Source: an uncultured Lachnospiraceae bacterium
Lineage (GTDB): Bacteria; Bacillota; Clostridia; Lachnospirales; Lachnospiraceae
Length of the DNA stretch: 64,000 bases
Reading direction: 5' to 3'
Assembly: GCA_910578645.1 (NCBI GenBank)
Contig: CAJTQI010000006.1
Coordinates: 141,087 to 205,086, forward strand
Part shown: piece after piece, positions 25,013-34,256 of the stretch
Layout of the letters: every line of letters begins with the position of its first letter
How positions within the stretch are numbered: position 1 is the first letter of the stretch
Program-made: the position numbers and the translations under genes
Notes under the pieces: generated by a model
Told to the model about the DNA's origin: nothing
The model's database searches: none
Seen by the model: the letters and a program-made list of their open reading frames with translations, nothing else

Positions 25013-26662
25013 CTAATTGGAGACCTTATTTCCCAGGGTCAGTTTAACCTGCCTGTCTGTATATCCGTTCATGTCCGCCGACATCACGGTAACATCTACC
25101 GTATCACCTATGGCATGAAATTCCAATTCCCGCTGTAATTCATCCATGGAAGCAATCTTCTCACCGTCAAATTCCGTGATGATATCGCCCTTACGCAGTC
25201 CCGCGCTTGCTGCCGCCGTATTCTCATAAACCTGCGAGATATAGACGCCTTCCGGCATTCCATACGTCTCCGACACATACTGGGTGACACTGATTCCCGA
25301 AATACCCAGGTATCCCCGTTCTTCTTCCGCCACCTTATTCTTAGTTTCTTTTAACATCAATTCCGCAATAATCGGACTTGCAGAGGAAATCGGAATCGCA
25401 TAGCCCATGCCTTCCACGGCGCTGCCACCGATTTTGTTGGAATTAATACCGATTACCTCGCCCTTCATATTCAGAAGCGCACCACCCGAATTACCCGGAT
25501 TAATCGCCGCGTCTGTCTGGATAAATGTTCCATCCGAACCATCGGAGAGAGAGATTGTCCTGTTAAGTGCGCTGATTACACCAGTCGTAACAGACTGTCC
25601 ATATCCTAGTGAATTGCCGATTGCAATGGCAGGCTCACCTACCACTAACGAGTCGGAATCACCTAACGTCGCTACTGCTATCTTCTCCATTGTGTCATTG
25701 CCTATACTGCCAACCGGCACCGCTAACACTGCCAAATCCATATCCGCATCGGTTCCCTTGATGGAAGCCTCCGCCTCGCTTCCCTCCACAAACTGTACGG
25801 TCAGCTTATCTGTTTCCGCAATCACATGGTGGTTGGTCACAATCAACAATTCCGTATCATTTTTTCCTACGATAATGCCTGAACCGCTGGCATCCGCCTC
25901 ATTGATAATGGCCTCCCCAAAGAAAGACATTCTCTCCGTATAATGGTTGTTGATGGATACAATCGCCGGCATTGCCCCGTTTACGACTTCCGATACGTCC
26001 GCCACAATTGTGCTGACGTTATTTGTCATCTGCAGGCCGCTTTCCACCTTCGCATCGTCTGTCCCGGATACAGACTCCTTCTGTTCTGGGAGCGCTTCGT
26101 CCGCCATGGCTTCTTCTGCCTGGGTTTGTTCCGTCTTCGCGCTGTCCTTTTCCGACATCCCGGTGACAGCCTGCACCGCATATAGCCCCAGACCTGCACA
26201 TATTCCAAAAAGCAGCCCTAAAGAGACATTCACCAGCGCCTTTTTCCAATAAGGCTTGCCTTGCGGCTTTTCCCCTGTTTTCTTCCGTTCCTTATGGAGG
26301 CCATGCTGTTTATAATGATTCGGATAGCTCTTTCCATACTGGTAGCTCCCCGCACCGTTCGTACTTCCTGCCGCGTTTAAACTATCCGTATTTCCTGCGC
26401 TATGGCCGCCACTTGCCTGTTCTGTCCCGGGTGCCGCGCCCCCATGGTTATAATAACCGGTACGGTTCTCATAGGGATTTCTTCCTGTTGTCTGGTTATA
26501 AGCGCCGTTTTGGTAAGTGTTATTGTAATAGCCGCCTGTATTATGGCTGCCATACACATTTTGGTTCTGTCCCGGATTTTGTTCCTGGTTCTGCGACGTT
26601 ACATTTGCTGTGTTATCCTCCCTTGACGGAAGGTTCGTATTTGGATATTGATTATCATACAT
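25013..26662 (-). CDS. HtrA/DegP-like membrane-anchored serine protease with PDZ domain
   Basis: A 549-residue quality-control protease. The first ~135 residues are an Asn/Gln/Gly/Tyr-rich cytoplasmic tail. One membrane segment follows (about 142-165, ALVNVSLGLLFGICAGLGLY), then a linker, a trypsin-like S1C domain and one PDZ domain. The triad is visible: His near 279 (VTNHHVIAE), Asp (DADMDLAVLAV) and Ser (GNSGGALLN). The PDZ domain starts at about GYLGISG and contains GLRKGDIITEFDG. The catalytic part faces outside the cell. AAAGGGG lies upstream of the ATG. Such proteins in Bacillota degrade misfolded exported proteins. Confidence 0.94.
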   Translation of the reverse strand: MYDNQYPNTNLPSREDNTANVTSQNQEQNPGQNQNVYGSHNTGGYYNNTYQNGAYNQTTGRNPYENRTGYYNHGGAAPGTEQASGGHSAGNTDSLNAAGSTNGAGSYQYGKSYPNHYKQHGLHKERKKTGEKPQGKPYWKKALVNVSLGLLFGICAGLGLYAVQAVTGMSEKDSAKTEQTQAEEAMADEALPEQKESVSGTDDAKVESGLQMTNNVSTIVADVSEVVNGAMPAIVSINNHYTERMSFFGEAIINEADASGSGIIVGKNDTELLIVTNHHVIAETDKLTVQFVEGSEAEASIKGTDADMDLAVLAVPVGSIGNDTMEKIAVATLGDSDSLVVGEPAIAIGNSLGYGQSVTTGVISALNRTISLSDGSDGTFIQTDAAINPGNSGGALLNMKGEVIGINSNKIGGSAVEGMGYAIPISSASPIIAELMLKETKNKVAEEERGYLGISGISVTQYVSETYGMPEGVYISQVYENTAAASAGLRKGDIITEFDGEKIASMDELQRELEFHAIGDTVDVTVMSADMNGYTDRQVKLTLGNKVSN

Positions 26663-26853
26663 AATACTTTACCCCTTTCTATATAGTAGGCTATGCGCCA
26701 CCGTTTTCTTTGAACTTGAGGTCAGTATATTATCTAATTGTGTATAAAGTGTGACAGATTTTTATTTATTTTGTGTTTTCAAAAAGATTTTGCATTTCGC
26801 TTTTCATTTCCGGATAATTTATTACAAAAACCGACACAAATTTGGCTCCAATA

Positions 26854-28680
26854 CTACTCAACAGTAACCGACTTCGCCAGATTCCTTGGTTTATCTACAT
26901 CACATCCCTTGCCCACTGCCACATAATACCCAAATAGCTGCAATGGAATAATCGCCAGCGAATTGGTAAAATATGGATTGGTCTCGGGAATGTAGATGAC
27001 ATAGTCCGCCGCTTTCTCGATTTCCTTATTTTCCTCACAGGTAACCGCCAGCACAAAAGCGCCTCTTGCCTTGACTTCCACCATATTGCTGATGGTCTTA
27101 GCGTATAAGTCGGGCTGGGTAGATACCGCCGCCACAAGCGTTCCCTCCTCAATCAAAGAAATTGTACCATGTTTGAGTTCTCCCGCCGCATATGCCTCGG
27201 AATGAATATAAGAAATTTCTTTCAGTTTCAACGAACCTTCCAATGAAATCGCATAGTCAATCCCTCTGCCAATAAAGAATACATCCTTGGCGCCTATGTA
27301 ACGGTTGGCAAATTTCTGTATTTTCAGCTTATTGTTAAGCAACATTTCAATCTGGTTGGGCAGTCGCTTCAAATCTCCTAACAGGGACGCAAAGAGCTTG
27401 CTGTCAATCTTCCCGCGCGCTTTTCCGAACTTCATCGCCAACAGATACAAGGCAACCAGTTGCGCACTGTAAGCTTTCGTTGTAGCCACGGCAATTTCCG
27501 GACCGGCCCAGGTATACATGACATTATCTGCCTCTCTGGCAATGGAGCTTCCCACTACGTTGACGATACCAAGCACCTTAAATCCCCTGGCCTTGGACTC
27601 CCGCAGCGCCGCCAGCGTATCTGCCGTCTCGCCTGATTGACTGATGACCACTACCATTGCTCCTTCTTCCAAAATGGGGTTGCGGTATCTGAACTCAGAA
27701 GCCAAATCAACTTCCACCGGAATACGCGCCAATCCCTCTATCACATATTTGCCTGTCACTCCTGCATGATAAGCGGAGCCGCATGCCACGATGTGTATTT
27801 TATTGACGGAATTTAATTCCTCATCCGACATATTCAGCTCTTCTATGACAATATCCTTCTCTTTTATTCTGGGCATGAGAGTGTCGGTCACAGTCTTTGG
27901 CTGCTCATACATCTCCTTTAACATGAAATGCTCATATCCCGCCTTCTCCGCTGCATTCGCATCCCACTCAATCGTCACCGGCTCCTTCGTCAGCTCTTCC
28001 TCGTCCACCGAGTAAAAATGCATATGGTCGGCGCGCAGCCTGACAACTTCCTGGTTGTCCACATAGTAAACTTTTCTTGTATACTTTAAAATTGCAGGCA
28101 CATCGGAGGCAATAAAGCATCCGTCCTCATTCTGTCCCACCACCAGAGGCGAATCTTTCCTTGCCGCAAAAACCTGGTCAGGGCAATCGGCAAAAAGAAT
28201 CCCAAGTGCATAAGAGCCCTCCACACGGTGAAGCACCTTCGTCACGGTTTCCAGGGGATTGCCTCTATAATAATAGTCCAACAAATGTGCAAGTACCTCT
28301 GTATCCGTCTCAGAAACAAATTGGTATCCCTTATCTGTCAACATCTGCCGCAAGTGCAGATAATTCTCGATTATACCGTTATGTACAACAGTGATGGTTT
28401 CGGCGGCATTGTAATGGGGATGTGCATTGGTGTTGCTCGGCACACCATGGGTAGCCCATCTTGTATGTCCGATTCCGCATATGCCGGGCATGGTCTCGCC
28501 ACCGTGGGTCAAATTCTCTAATACTTTCAACCTTCCAACCGACTTCGTAATATTAATCTTGCCGCCGTCATAAATCGCCATACCCGCCGAATCATACCCG
28601 CGGTATTCCAGCTTGGACAATCCGTCCAAAATAATCGGCGCTGCTTGTTTCGTTCCGATATACCCTACAATTCCACACAT
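26854..28680 (-). CDS. glmS: Glutamine--fructose-6-phosphate aminotransferase (isomerizing)
   Basis: A 608-residue cytoplasmic enzyme that makes glucosamine-6-phosphate, the first step toward UDP-GlcNAc for wall and surface polymers. The N-terminal glutaminase has the nucleophile Cys2 (MCGIVGYIG), RYDSAG-like YRGYDSAG and HTRWATHG. Two SIS sugar-isomerase domains follow (SQSGETADT; GRGIDYAISLEGSLKLKEISYIHSEAYAAGELKHG), ending in the typical DKPRNLAKSVTVE. AGGGAGGG lies upstream. The leader is only 34 bases from the glycosyltransferase stop, too short for a glmS ribozyme. Placement at the end of the surface polysaccharide locus links it to amino-sugar supply. Confidence 0.97.
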   Translation of the reverse strand: MCGIVGYIGTKQAAPIILDGLSKLEYRGYDSAGMAIYDGGKINITKSVGRLKVLENLTHGGETMPGICGIGHTRWATHGVPSNTNAHPHYNAAETITVVHNGIIENYLHLRQMLTDKGYQFVSETDTEVLAHLLDYYYRGNPLETVTKVLHRVEGSYALGILFADCPDQVFAARKDSPLVVGQNEDGCFIASDVPAILKYTRKVYYVDNQEVVRLRADHMHFYSVDEEELTKEPVTIEWDANAAEKAGYEHFMLKEMYEQPKTVTDTLMPRIKEKDIVIEELNMSDEELNSVNKIHIVACGSAYHAGVTGKYVIEGLARIPVEVDLASEFRYRNPILEEGAMVVVISQSGETADTLAALRESKARGFKVLGIVNVVGSSIAREADNVMYTWAGPEIAVATTKAYSAQLVALYLLAMKFGKARGKIDSKLFASLLGDLKRLPNQIEMLLNNKLKIQKFANRYIGAKDVFFIGRGIDYAISLEGSLKLKEISYIHSEAYAAGELKHGTISLIEEGTLVAAVSTQPDLYAKTISNMVEVKARGAFVLAVTCEENKEIEKAADYVIYIPETNPYFTNSLAIIPLQLFGYYVAVGKGCDVDKPRNLAKSVTVE

Positions 28681-28714
28681 ATTGTTCCCTCCCTAGCCAT
28701 CTAATGCACAATTT

Positions 28715-29644
28715 TTAACATCCCCAGTATTCTTTGTTGGAAGACATTGCAATAACCATTTTACGGGGCAACATACGATAGTGTTTCCCGAACTGATAGC
28801 CCATGTACTTAAATCCACTCTGCAAAATAACATGTGGTATTTTCCGTTTCATTCCTATCTGGGTAAGATGCCCTATCGTCAGCCTCACCAGACGGATGCC
28901 CTCTGACTCTGAAGGATATGCCGCAAATACTTCCGGGTGGTCAGCCTGTGAGACACCCAAGTCAAAGTTTCTGTGAAATTGTTCCGCATATCCGAATGTA
29001 TGTGAATGGTAAACTCTCGCTTGCGCGCTGTATGCAATACCATACCCCGCATGCACGGCTTTTGCCGCATAGACCATATCCTCATTGAATATTGTATGTT
29101 TAACGAAACCGCCTAATGTATCGAAAATCTCTCTATTATATGCGGCGCACACATTTGAACAGAAGAATGTCTTAATCCCGAGCCTGCCCAAATCTTCCTG
29201 TGTCTTAATGACAGATTCTTCCGGATAATTAAAATTCCTCGTATACTTCTCCACTGCACTGCTGTTCTCATCCGCAAGTTGTCTGGCATATGCCACCGCC
29301 ACCCGTTCCTTATGGAGCTGGCCCAATAGTTCCTCCACCATATACTCGTCCGCCGGGACGGCGTCATCCGTCATCATAATAAAATAATCCGCATCCGAAA
29401 GCTTTACGCCCTGGTTTCTTGTCTTACCGTGGTCAAATTCTCTCTTTGAGATGTGTTTGACGGTAATATTATGGTAAATTTTGTGAAAGGACGTACCATA
29501 GATTAATCGGTCAAAATACTTTTGTTCCGTATTCATAACAATAATCTGGTTTACGGAAACGCTCTGTCGCTCCAGACTCTCAATCAAGGCCAGAAATTTC
29601 TCTCCGGGCTTATAGGCGGGGATGATAATATCCACTTTATCCAC
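28715..29644 (-). CDS. Glycosyltransferase family 2 (rhamnosyltransferase-like)
   Basis: A 309-residue GT-A enzyme (VDIIIPAYKPGEKFLALIESLERQS at the start). It has the nucleotide-sugar DxD-like TDDAVP motif and a C-terminal acceptor part with FNEDMVYAAKA, as in rhamnosyltransferases. The chosen start is GTG 29644, which has GGAGG 8 bases upstream. A frame opening at 29701 would begin directly on the end of the preceding terminator and lacks a ribosome site. It is cytoplasmic and likely adds a sugar to the lipid-linked polysaccharide made by this locus. It is transcribed with glmS. Confidence 0.85.
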   Translation of the reverse strand: MDKVDIIIPAYKPGEKFLALIESLERQSVSVNQIIVMNTEQKYFDRLIYGTSFHKIYHNITVKHISKREFDHGKTRNQGVKLSDADYFIMMTDDAVPADEYMVEELLGQLHKERVAVAYARQLADENSSAVEKYTRNFNYPEESVIKTQEDLGRLGIKTFFCSNVCAAYNREIFDTLGGFVKHTIFNEDMVYAAKAVHAGYGIAYSAQARVYHSHTFGYAEQFHRNFDLGVSQADHPEVFAAYPSESEGIRLVRLTIGHLTQIGMKRKIPHVILQSGFKYMGYQFGKHYRMLPRKMVIAMSSNKEYWGC

Positions 29645-29702
29645 GCAGTTATCCTCCATTGTTGCACAATATCCCATGTATGTCGTAATCCTGTTTTTCA
29701 CA

Positions 29703-29735
29703 GAACAAAGGGGCCCCTGTAAAACCGGCCCCTTT
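29703..29735 (-). terminator. Terminator after the LCP gene
   Basis: A 9-bp stem (AAAGGGGCC / GGCCCCTTT) is followed on the minus strand by GTTCTG. It lies 11 bases after the LCP stop codon. The glycosyltransferase and glmS genes must therefore have a promoter downstream of it or depend on read-through. Confidence 0.75.
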
Positions 29736-29745
29736 GCTCAGCTTA

Positions 29746-30954
29746 TTATTTGTTTAAATATCCATTTGTGTCGGAATATATCTTCTCGCTACACTCCTTC
29801 ACCTTTGCCGACGGCTCATAATCGTAATCGTTGAACAAAAATTGGTGCAGCCATTTCACATTGTCTTCCAGGCTAAGCGGGATTACACAAGAACCCTTGG
29901 AACCAATCGTACCCGTGGTGCGGTTTGACTCCTGAGGGAATCCTGCCGTATCGGAAATATAATAAGTGCCCACCTCACCCAACATCTCAATGATTTCCGA
30001 AAGGTCCAAAGATGTATATGTCTCATTGAATACCTTGTTGGCTGTCTCTGTAAGCTGCGGCAGAGAAGCTTTCTTTGCCTGGTCCGCTACCGCCGAAAGC
30101 ACTTCCCTCTGTCTTTCCGCACGCTTAAAGTCATCACCCGCCGTGTAACGGATACGGCAATAACCTGTTGCCTGTAAACCGTCGAGAAGCTGATATCCTG
30201 TGGAAGCCACTGGCGTATAGGAACGTTTCAAGTCTTCTGCTATACAAAGCTGGTAGTTGTTCAAATGGCTAATCTCCGCGTCGTCTACGTCGATATATAC
30301 GCCGCCAAGGGCGTCAATTGTATCTGTCAAACCTGCAAAACCGACCGTGACAAAATCCGTGATATTCATATCCAGATTCATGTTCAACATACTGATTGCC
30401 ATCTCCGGCCCACCCTTTGCATAGGCCGCATTACATTTATTATAAGAATCATTACTCAAGTTCAAATAAGTATCACGGTATACCGATACAAGCTTACATT
30501 CACCTGTATCCTGGTTAATCGACGCAATCATGATTGTGTCGCTTCGCGTGTTCTTCGTCAATGCTCCGGAAGTGGAATCCACGCCAAACAGGGCAATATT
30601 ACGATACCCCTTCATGGTTGTCTCCTCTGCTTTCTTGACCGTATCATTAATAATAACGTCATCCTCTTCCAACACCATCTTACCGCTCTTGGTGGTCATC
30701 ATGACACTGTATAATACAAACACAGCCACGAGCAGAATCATAATCTCTACAACGAAAATAATAATTCTCCTGCGCTGTTTCTTCGCCTGTTCTTTCTTAC
30801 TCTTCTTACCTGAGCTCTTTTTTCCGGAGCCTTTCTTACCGGAGCTTTTGCTGCCGCTTCCTGAAGATTTCTTGCTACCGCCATGTCCTCCGGATGAAGA
30901 CTTCTTTCTCGGCCGTTCTTCATATTCGTACTCATCTTCCACATATTTAGCCAT
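29746..30954 (-). CDS. LCP (LytR-CpsA-Psr) family wall-polymer ligase
   Basis: A 402-residue membrane protein. It has a long Lys/Ser/Gly-rich cytoplasmic tail (about residues 15-62, SGKKGSGKKSSGKK repeats), one membrane helix (~63-85) and an extracellular LCP domain. Conserved parts are NIALFGVDS, RSDTIMIASIN, VSVYRDTYLNL, the DALGGVYIDV strand and YCRIRY...DFKRAERQREVL with the arginines that bind the lipid pyrophosphate. LCP enzymes move polysaccharide from an undecaprenyl carrier to peptidoglycan. This is the likely last step for the polymer made here. AAGGGG precedes the start. It ends in a strong terminator. Confidence 0.93.
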   Translation of the reverse strand: MAKYVEDEYEYEERPRKKSSSGGHGGSKKSSGSGSKSSGKKGSGKKSSGKKSKKEQAKKQRRRIIIFVVEIMILLVAVFVLYSVMMTTKSGKMVLEEDDVIINDTVKKAEETTMKGYRNIALFGVDSTSGALTKNTRSDTIMIASINQDTGECKLVSVYRDTYLNLSNDSYNKCNAAYAKGGPEMAISMLNMNLDMNITDFVTVGFAGLTDTIDALGGVYIDVDDAEISHLNNYQLCIAEDLKRSYTPVASTGYQLLDGLQATGYCRIRYTAGDDFKRAERQREVLSAVADQAKKASLPQLTETANKVFNETYTSLDLSEIIEMLGEVGTYYISDTAGFPQESNRTTGTIGSKGSCVIPLSLEDNVKWLHQFLFNDYDYEPSAKVKECSEKIYSDTNGYLNK

Positions 30955-31203
30955 ACGTTGTACTCCCCTTACTTAAACTTAATCGTAAATAGTGTCTTGC
31001 CCACACCGTATCATGCCAAACTTCATAATACCAGGTACTATTCTCTCACACACAGGCCCAAAAGTCAAACACCACGCACGGACACAACGATATTATCATA
31101 TATCTATCACGGCGTAAATGCAATATCCAAGCCGTTTCTTTGGAAATTCTTTTTAAAATCTTAAGAATTAACGGCCGCCTTACAGCATATAAATATTATC
31201 CCA

Positions 31204-32613
31204 CTAATAGGCATTTTTATTAATAAAGCCTTTGAAAATCGTCATGAACATAATCTTGATGTCAAAAGACATCGTCCAGTTTTCAATGTAAAAAATATCA
31301 CATTCAATTCTTCGTTTAATAGATGTATCACCCCGGTAACCATTAATTTGCGCCCATCCTGTAAGACCGGGCCTGACCTGATGCTTCACCATATAGCGGG
31401 GTATCTCTTCTTTGAATTTATCTACGAACTGTGGACGCTCCGGCCTGGGTCCGACTACGCTCATGTCCCCTTTGAGCACATTAAAAAACTGCGGGAATTC
31501 GTCGATGCTTGTTCGGCGTAAGAATTTGCCCACCTTCGTGACACGCTGGTCGTCCTTGGTCGTCCATCCCTTCGCCTCCACAGACGGCTTCTGCACCTCC
31601 ATAGTACGGAACTTATACATTTTAAACGGCCTGTTGTGCAGCCCAATCCGCTCCTGCTTAAAAATAATAGGACCCCTCGAAGTACATTTAACAGCTATCG
31701 CCGTTGCAAGCATAATCGGTGAAAATACCACCAACGCCACCAGGGCAGTCACAACATCCACGGCCCGCTTGGCAAGCCAGTTGAGCGTATTGGTCAACGG
31801 CACATAACGGATATTAATGACCGGAAGCCCCATCAAATCTTCTGTATATGGCCTGCTCGGGAACAAACTGTTATAATCCGGAATAAATTTTGTATGCACG
31901 CCTGACTTTTCACACATATCCACGATATGCTCCAGATGGTCATAATCCTTCAGCGAAAGCGTAATCGCAATCTCGTCCAGTTTACTCTGGGGCAGAATAT
32001 AGAGAAGGTTCTCAATCGTCCCTATCACTTTGACACCCTTATACAGAGTCCCTCTGGGTACACTGTCATCCAGAATGCCCCGCACAACGTAACCCCATTG
32101 TGGATTCGAGTTGATGCGGTTGATATATTCCTCCGCCGCGCGGGAATATCCCACCAACAAAATGAATTTTAGGTTATAGCCTTTTTCACGGAAATATTGC
32201 AGAAGCACACGGATAAGGGAGCGTGCCATTGTGGCGGCAAAAATATTTATGACATAGAAATACGCCATCATAGCACGGGAAAAGTGAATCTGGGAGACAA
32301 GATACCACCCCGCCATCAGCAGCACCAAGCCTACCGTGTTAGCCTGAAAAATATTCAGTATCTCATATTTATGGACAGTGGCACGCTTGGGTGTATACAG
32401 ATTAAAATTATAATACAGGACAAGATATCCCGGAACGATAACATAGAGCATCTCGAAATAGTTGCGCATAGGAAGAACCCCGACATCAAGTCCGATGTCA
32501 GAGAAAGGGCTGGCAAACTTTAAATACCACGCCAACATATAGGAAGCCACGATAATCAGGGCATCCAGCACTACGTGCAGTCTGTTGAAATACTTCTGGT
32601 TATCTTTAATCAT
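31204..32613 (-). CDS. Undecaprenyl-phosphate sugar phosphotransferase (WcaJ/CpsE-like initiating enzyme)
   Basis: A 469-residue membrane enzyme that starts lipid-linked polysaccharide synthesis by moving a sugar-1-phosphate (often glucose or galactose) onto undecaprenyl phosphate. There are four N-terminal membrane segments, a CoA-binding-like Rossmann domain (about 125-260, ILLVGYSRAAEEYINRI) and another hydrophobic segment. The catalytic C-terminal domain contains KMYKFRTM, the DE pair in RTSIDEFPQFFNVLKGDMSVVGPRPERP, and RPGLTGWAQINGYRG. The ribosome site is weak (GAAGA). It stands alone between ~250-base gaps. Its presence means the Wzm/Wzt route here uses a polyisoprenoid-linked primer. 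Confidence 0.93.
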   Translation of the reverse strand: MIKDNQKYFNRLHVVLDALIIVASYMLAWYLKFASPFSDIGLDVGVLPMRNYFEMLYVIVPGYLVLYYNFNLYTPKRATVHKYEILNIFQANTVGLVLLMAGWYLVSQIHFSRAMMAYFYVINIFAATMARSLIRVLLQYFREKGYNLKFILLVGYSRAAEEYINRINSNPQWGYVVRGILDDSVPRGTLYKGVKVIGTIENLLYILPQSKLDEIAITLSLKDYDHLEHIVDMCEKSGVHTKFIPDYNSLFPSRPYTEDLMGLPVINIRYVPLTNTLNWLAKRAVDVVTALVALVVFSPIMLATAIAVKCTSRGPIIFKQERIGLHNRPFKMYKFRTMEVQKPSVEAKGWTTKDDQRVTKVGKFLRRTSIDEFPQFFNVLKGDMSVVGPRPERPQFVDKFKEEIPRYMVKHQVRPGLTGWAQINGYRGDTSIKRRIECDIFYIENWTMSFDIKIMFMTIFKGFINKNAY

Positions 32614-32859
32614 GTCTCTGTCTTCATTATCTTAATTCTATATTATAATCTGAAAATCAGCTAAAAGGTTCTGTCTTCTTGTTGGAACCACAAACAATTA
32701 TTTTCATTATCTTACAATATTTTTATAAAAAACACAACCTGCAGTTACCAATTCGTAAAACGCACCGTTGAACACTGCCACACTTATCCATCCTGTGTAT
32801 GGCAAGTCTGCATATACCTTTTGTACCCTCAATGAGTAAAGAGTAATATTTCCTAAAAT
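32614..32859. other. Upstream region of the initiating enzyme gene
   Basis: A 246-base AT-rich gap that must hold the promoter of the WcaJ-like gene. I see no gene or convincing structure. It borders the MITE copy. Confidence 0.5.
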
Positions 32860-33164
32860 GATTAGGGTGTCAAAAGGTGCTATCATAAAATTTCACTGGC
32901 AGATTGCATAAAATGTTCACGAAGTTGTCCTTCGCAGGAATATGAGATTTTCTTAATATTCCGTGAAGTTTCCAGTAATTTCGGGGCATGGACGCCCCGA
33001 AAAGCCCGATGTTCGCCCGGATGGCGAATAGAGGGCGGTTACGTCCATTTCCTTAACTTTCCCGGAATATTTTAGAAAATCCATATGACGCAGACGGACA
33101 CAAGGGAACATTTTATGCAATTTGCCCTCACAACTTATAAAATGCACCTTTTGACACCCTAATC
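32860..33164. mobile_element. MITE-like element, copy 2 (305 bp)
   Basis: It begins GATTAGGGTGTCAAAAGGTG and ends with the exact complement, a perfect 21-bp terminal inverted repeat. It is flanked by the 7-bp direct repeat CTAAAAT at 32853-32859 and 33165-33171. It is the same length as the copy at 6545-6849. Internally GATTGCATAAAATGTTC and GAACATTTTATGCAATTTGC mirror each other, so the whole element is a long fold-back. No transposase is encoded. Confidence 0.93.
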
Positions 33165-33196
33165 CTAAAATAGAAAGTTGAAAAATTTCTCATTTT

Positions 33197-34162
33197 TCAA
33201 CTTAACCTCATAAATATATTGCGCCATAATTCCAATTGAATAAGCCCATAATAAAAGAGATGTTCCCGACTAAAATGTATCTTGTGTGCTTTTCCGCTCT
33301 TAGACATGCAGAGCAAAACGCCTTTCCAAAGTCCTCTTAAATAGACGCGCCCCAGCCCTTTTCTCATAAAGAAAAGAAACTTGATTGCAAATCCTGCACA
33401 CAGCAGTGGCAAGTTTAATAACACCTGTATTGTCGGCATGTTTTTGTATATCAGATACACGCTGTTCCTAGATGTTAAATCCACTTTAAACTTATTGTGC
33501 CTTGAACCGGAAAAACCGCTTCCCGCATGGTACACTACCGCATCCGGAATGTACAGATTTCGGTAACCATGGATTCTTGCCCGATACCCTAAGTCCACAT
33601 CCTCTAAGTATGCAAAATGGTTTTCATCCATGACGCCCAACTCGTCAAACAGTTTTCTCCGGTAAATAGCCGCACCGCCGCAGGCAGAAAAAACAGGACA
33701 TTTCTTGCGATAGTCCTGTACAGGCTTATCCTTCCCCCGGGCAAAGGCCCACCCCAAAGCGCAATAATAATCCCCCGCATCGTCAATCAACTCCGGTCGG
33801 TACATATTGCGCATCTGGGCCGAGCCGGAAAACACCTCCGGATGCCGCTCCATCGGTTCTTCTAGAGCCCTCACAAATCCGCGTTCTGCTTCCGTATCAT
33901 TATTGAGCAATATCACATAGGTTGTCCTGCTGTTTGCTATTCCCACATTCACCGCCCTGCAGAAACCATAATTTTTGTCTAAGCAAACCAATTTTACTCC
34001 GGGAAACTGCTCTTTGACAACCTCTCTGCTGCCGTCCACAGAACCGTTATCCACCACAATTATCTCTGCCGGTTCCCCCATAAGAGAACGCAGACATTTC
34101 TCTATATATTGTATCCCGTTATAATTGGGAATAATAATCGTAGAATGTATCTTCCGTTCCAT
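33197..34162 (-). CDS. Glycosyltransferase family 2 (rhamnosyltransferase-like)
   Basis: A 321-residue GT-A enzyme (STIIIPNYNGIQYIEKCLRSL) with LLNNDTE as the DxD-type nucleotide-sugar motif and AYLEDVDLGYRARI in the acceptor part. A C-terminal amphipathic or hydrophobic segment (LLNLPLLCAGFAIKFLFFM) should hold it to the membrane. It is similar to dTDP-rhamnose:glycan rhamnosyltransferases. The start chosen is ATG 34162 with GGAAGGGG 11 bases upstream. A longer TTG-started frame to 34231 has no ribosome site. It follows a larger GT2 gene after 94 bases. Confidence 0.87.
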   Translation of the reverse strand: MERKIHSTIIIPNYNGIQYIEKCLRSLMGEPAEIIVVDNGSVDGSREVVKEQFPGVKLVCLDKNYGFCRAVNVGIANSRTTYVILLNNDTEAERGFVRALEEPMERHPEVFSGSAQMRNMYRPELIDDAGDYYCALGWAFARGKDKPVQDYRKKCPVFSACGGAAIYRRKLFDELGVMDENHFAYLEDVDLGYRARIHGYRNLYIPDAVVYHAGSGFSGSRHNKFKVDLTSRNSVYLIYKNMPTIQVLLNLPLLCAGFAIKFLFFMRKGLGRVYLRGLWKGVLLCMSKSGKAHKIHFSREHLFYYGLIQLELWRNIFMRLS

Positions 34163-34256
34163 GTCAATCCATGCCCCTTCCACAAACTCTCTATTGCGCC
34201 CTCCGGCATTTCCAATCTCACTCCTTGCCAACTGTCATTATATGCTGTAAGACATC

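Noticed and set aside
28681..28714. glmS ribozyme upstream of glmS
   Set aside because: Only 34 bases separate glmS from the preceding stop codon, far too short for the ribozyme, and no core motif is seen inside the upstream gene end.
29645..29701. N-terminal extension of the GT2 protein to 29701
   Set aside because: It would start on the last bases of the LCP terminator and lacks a ribosome site, whereas GTG 29644 has GGAGG at 8 bases.
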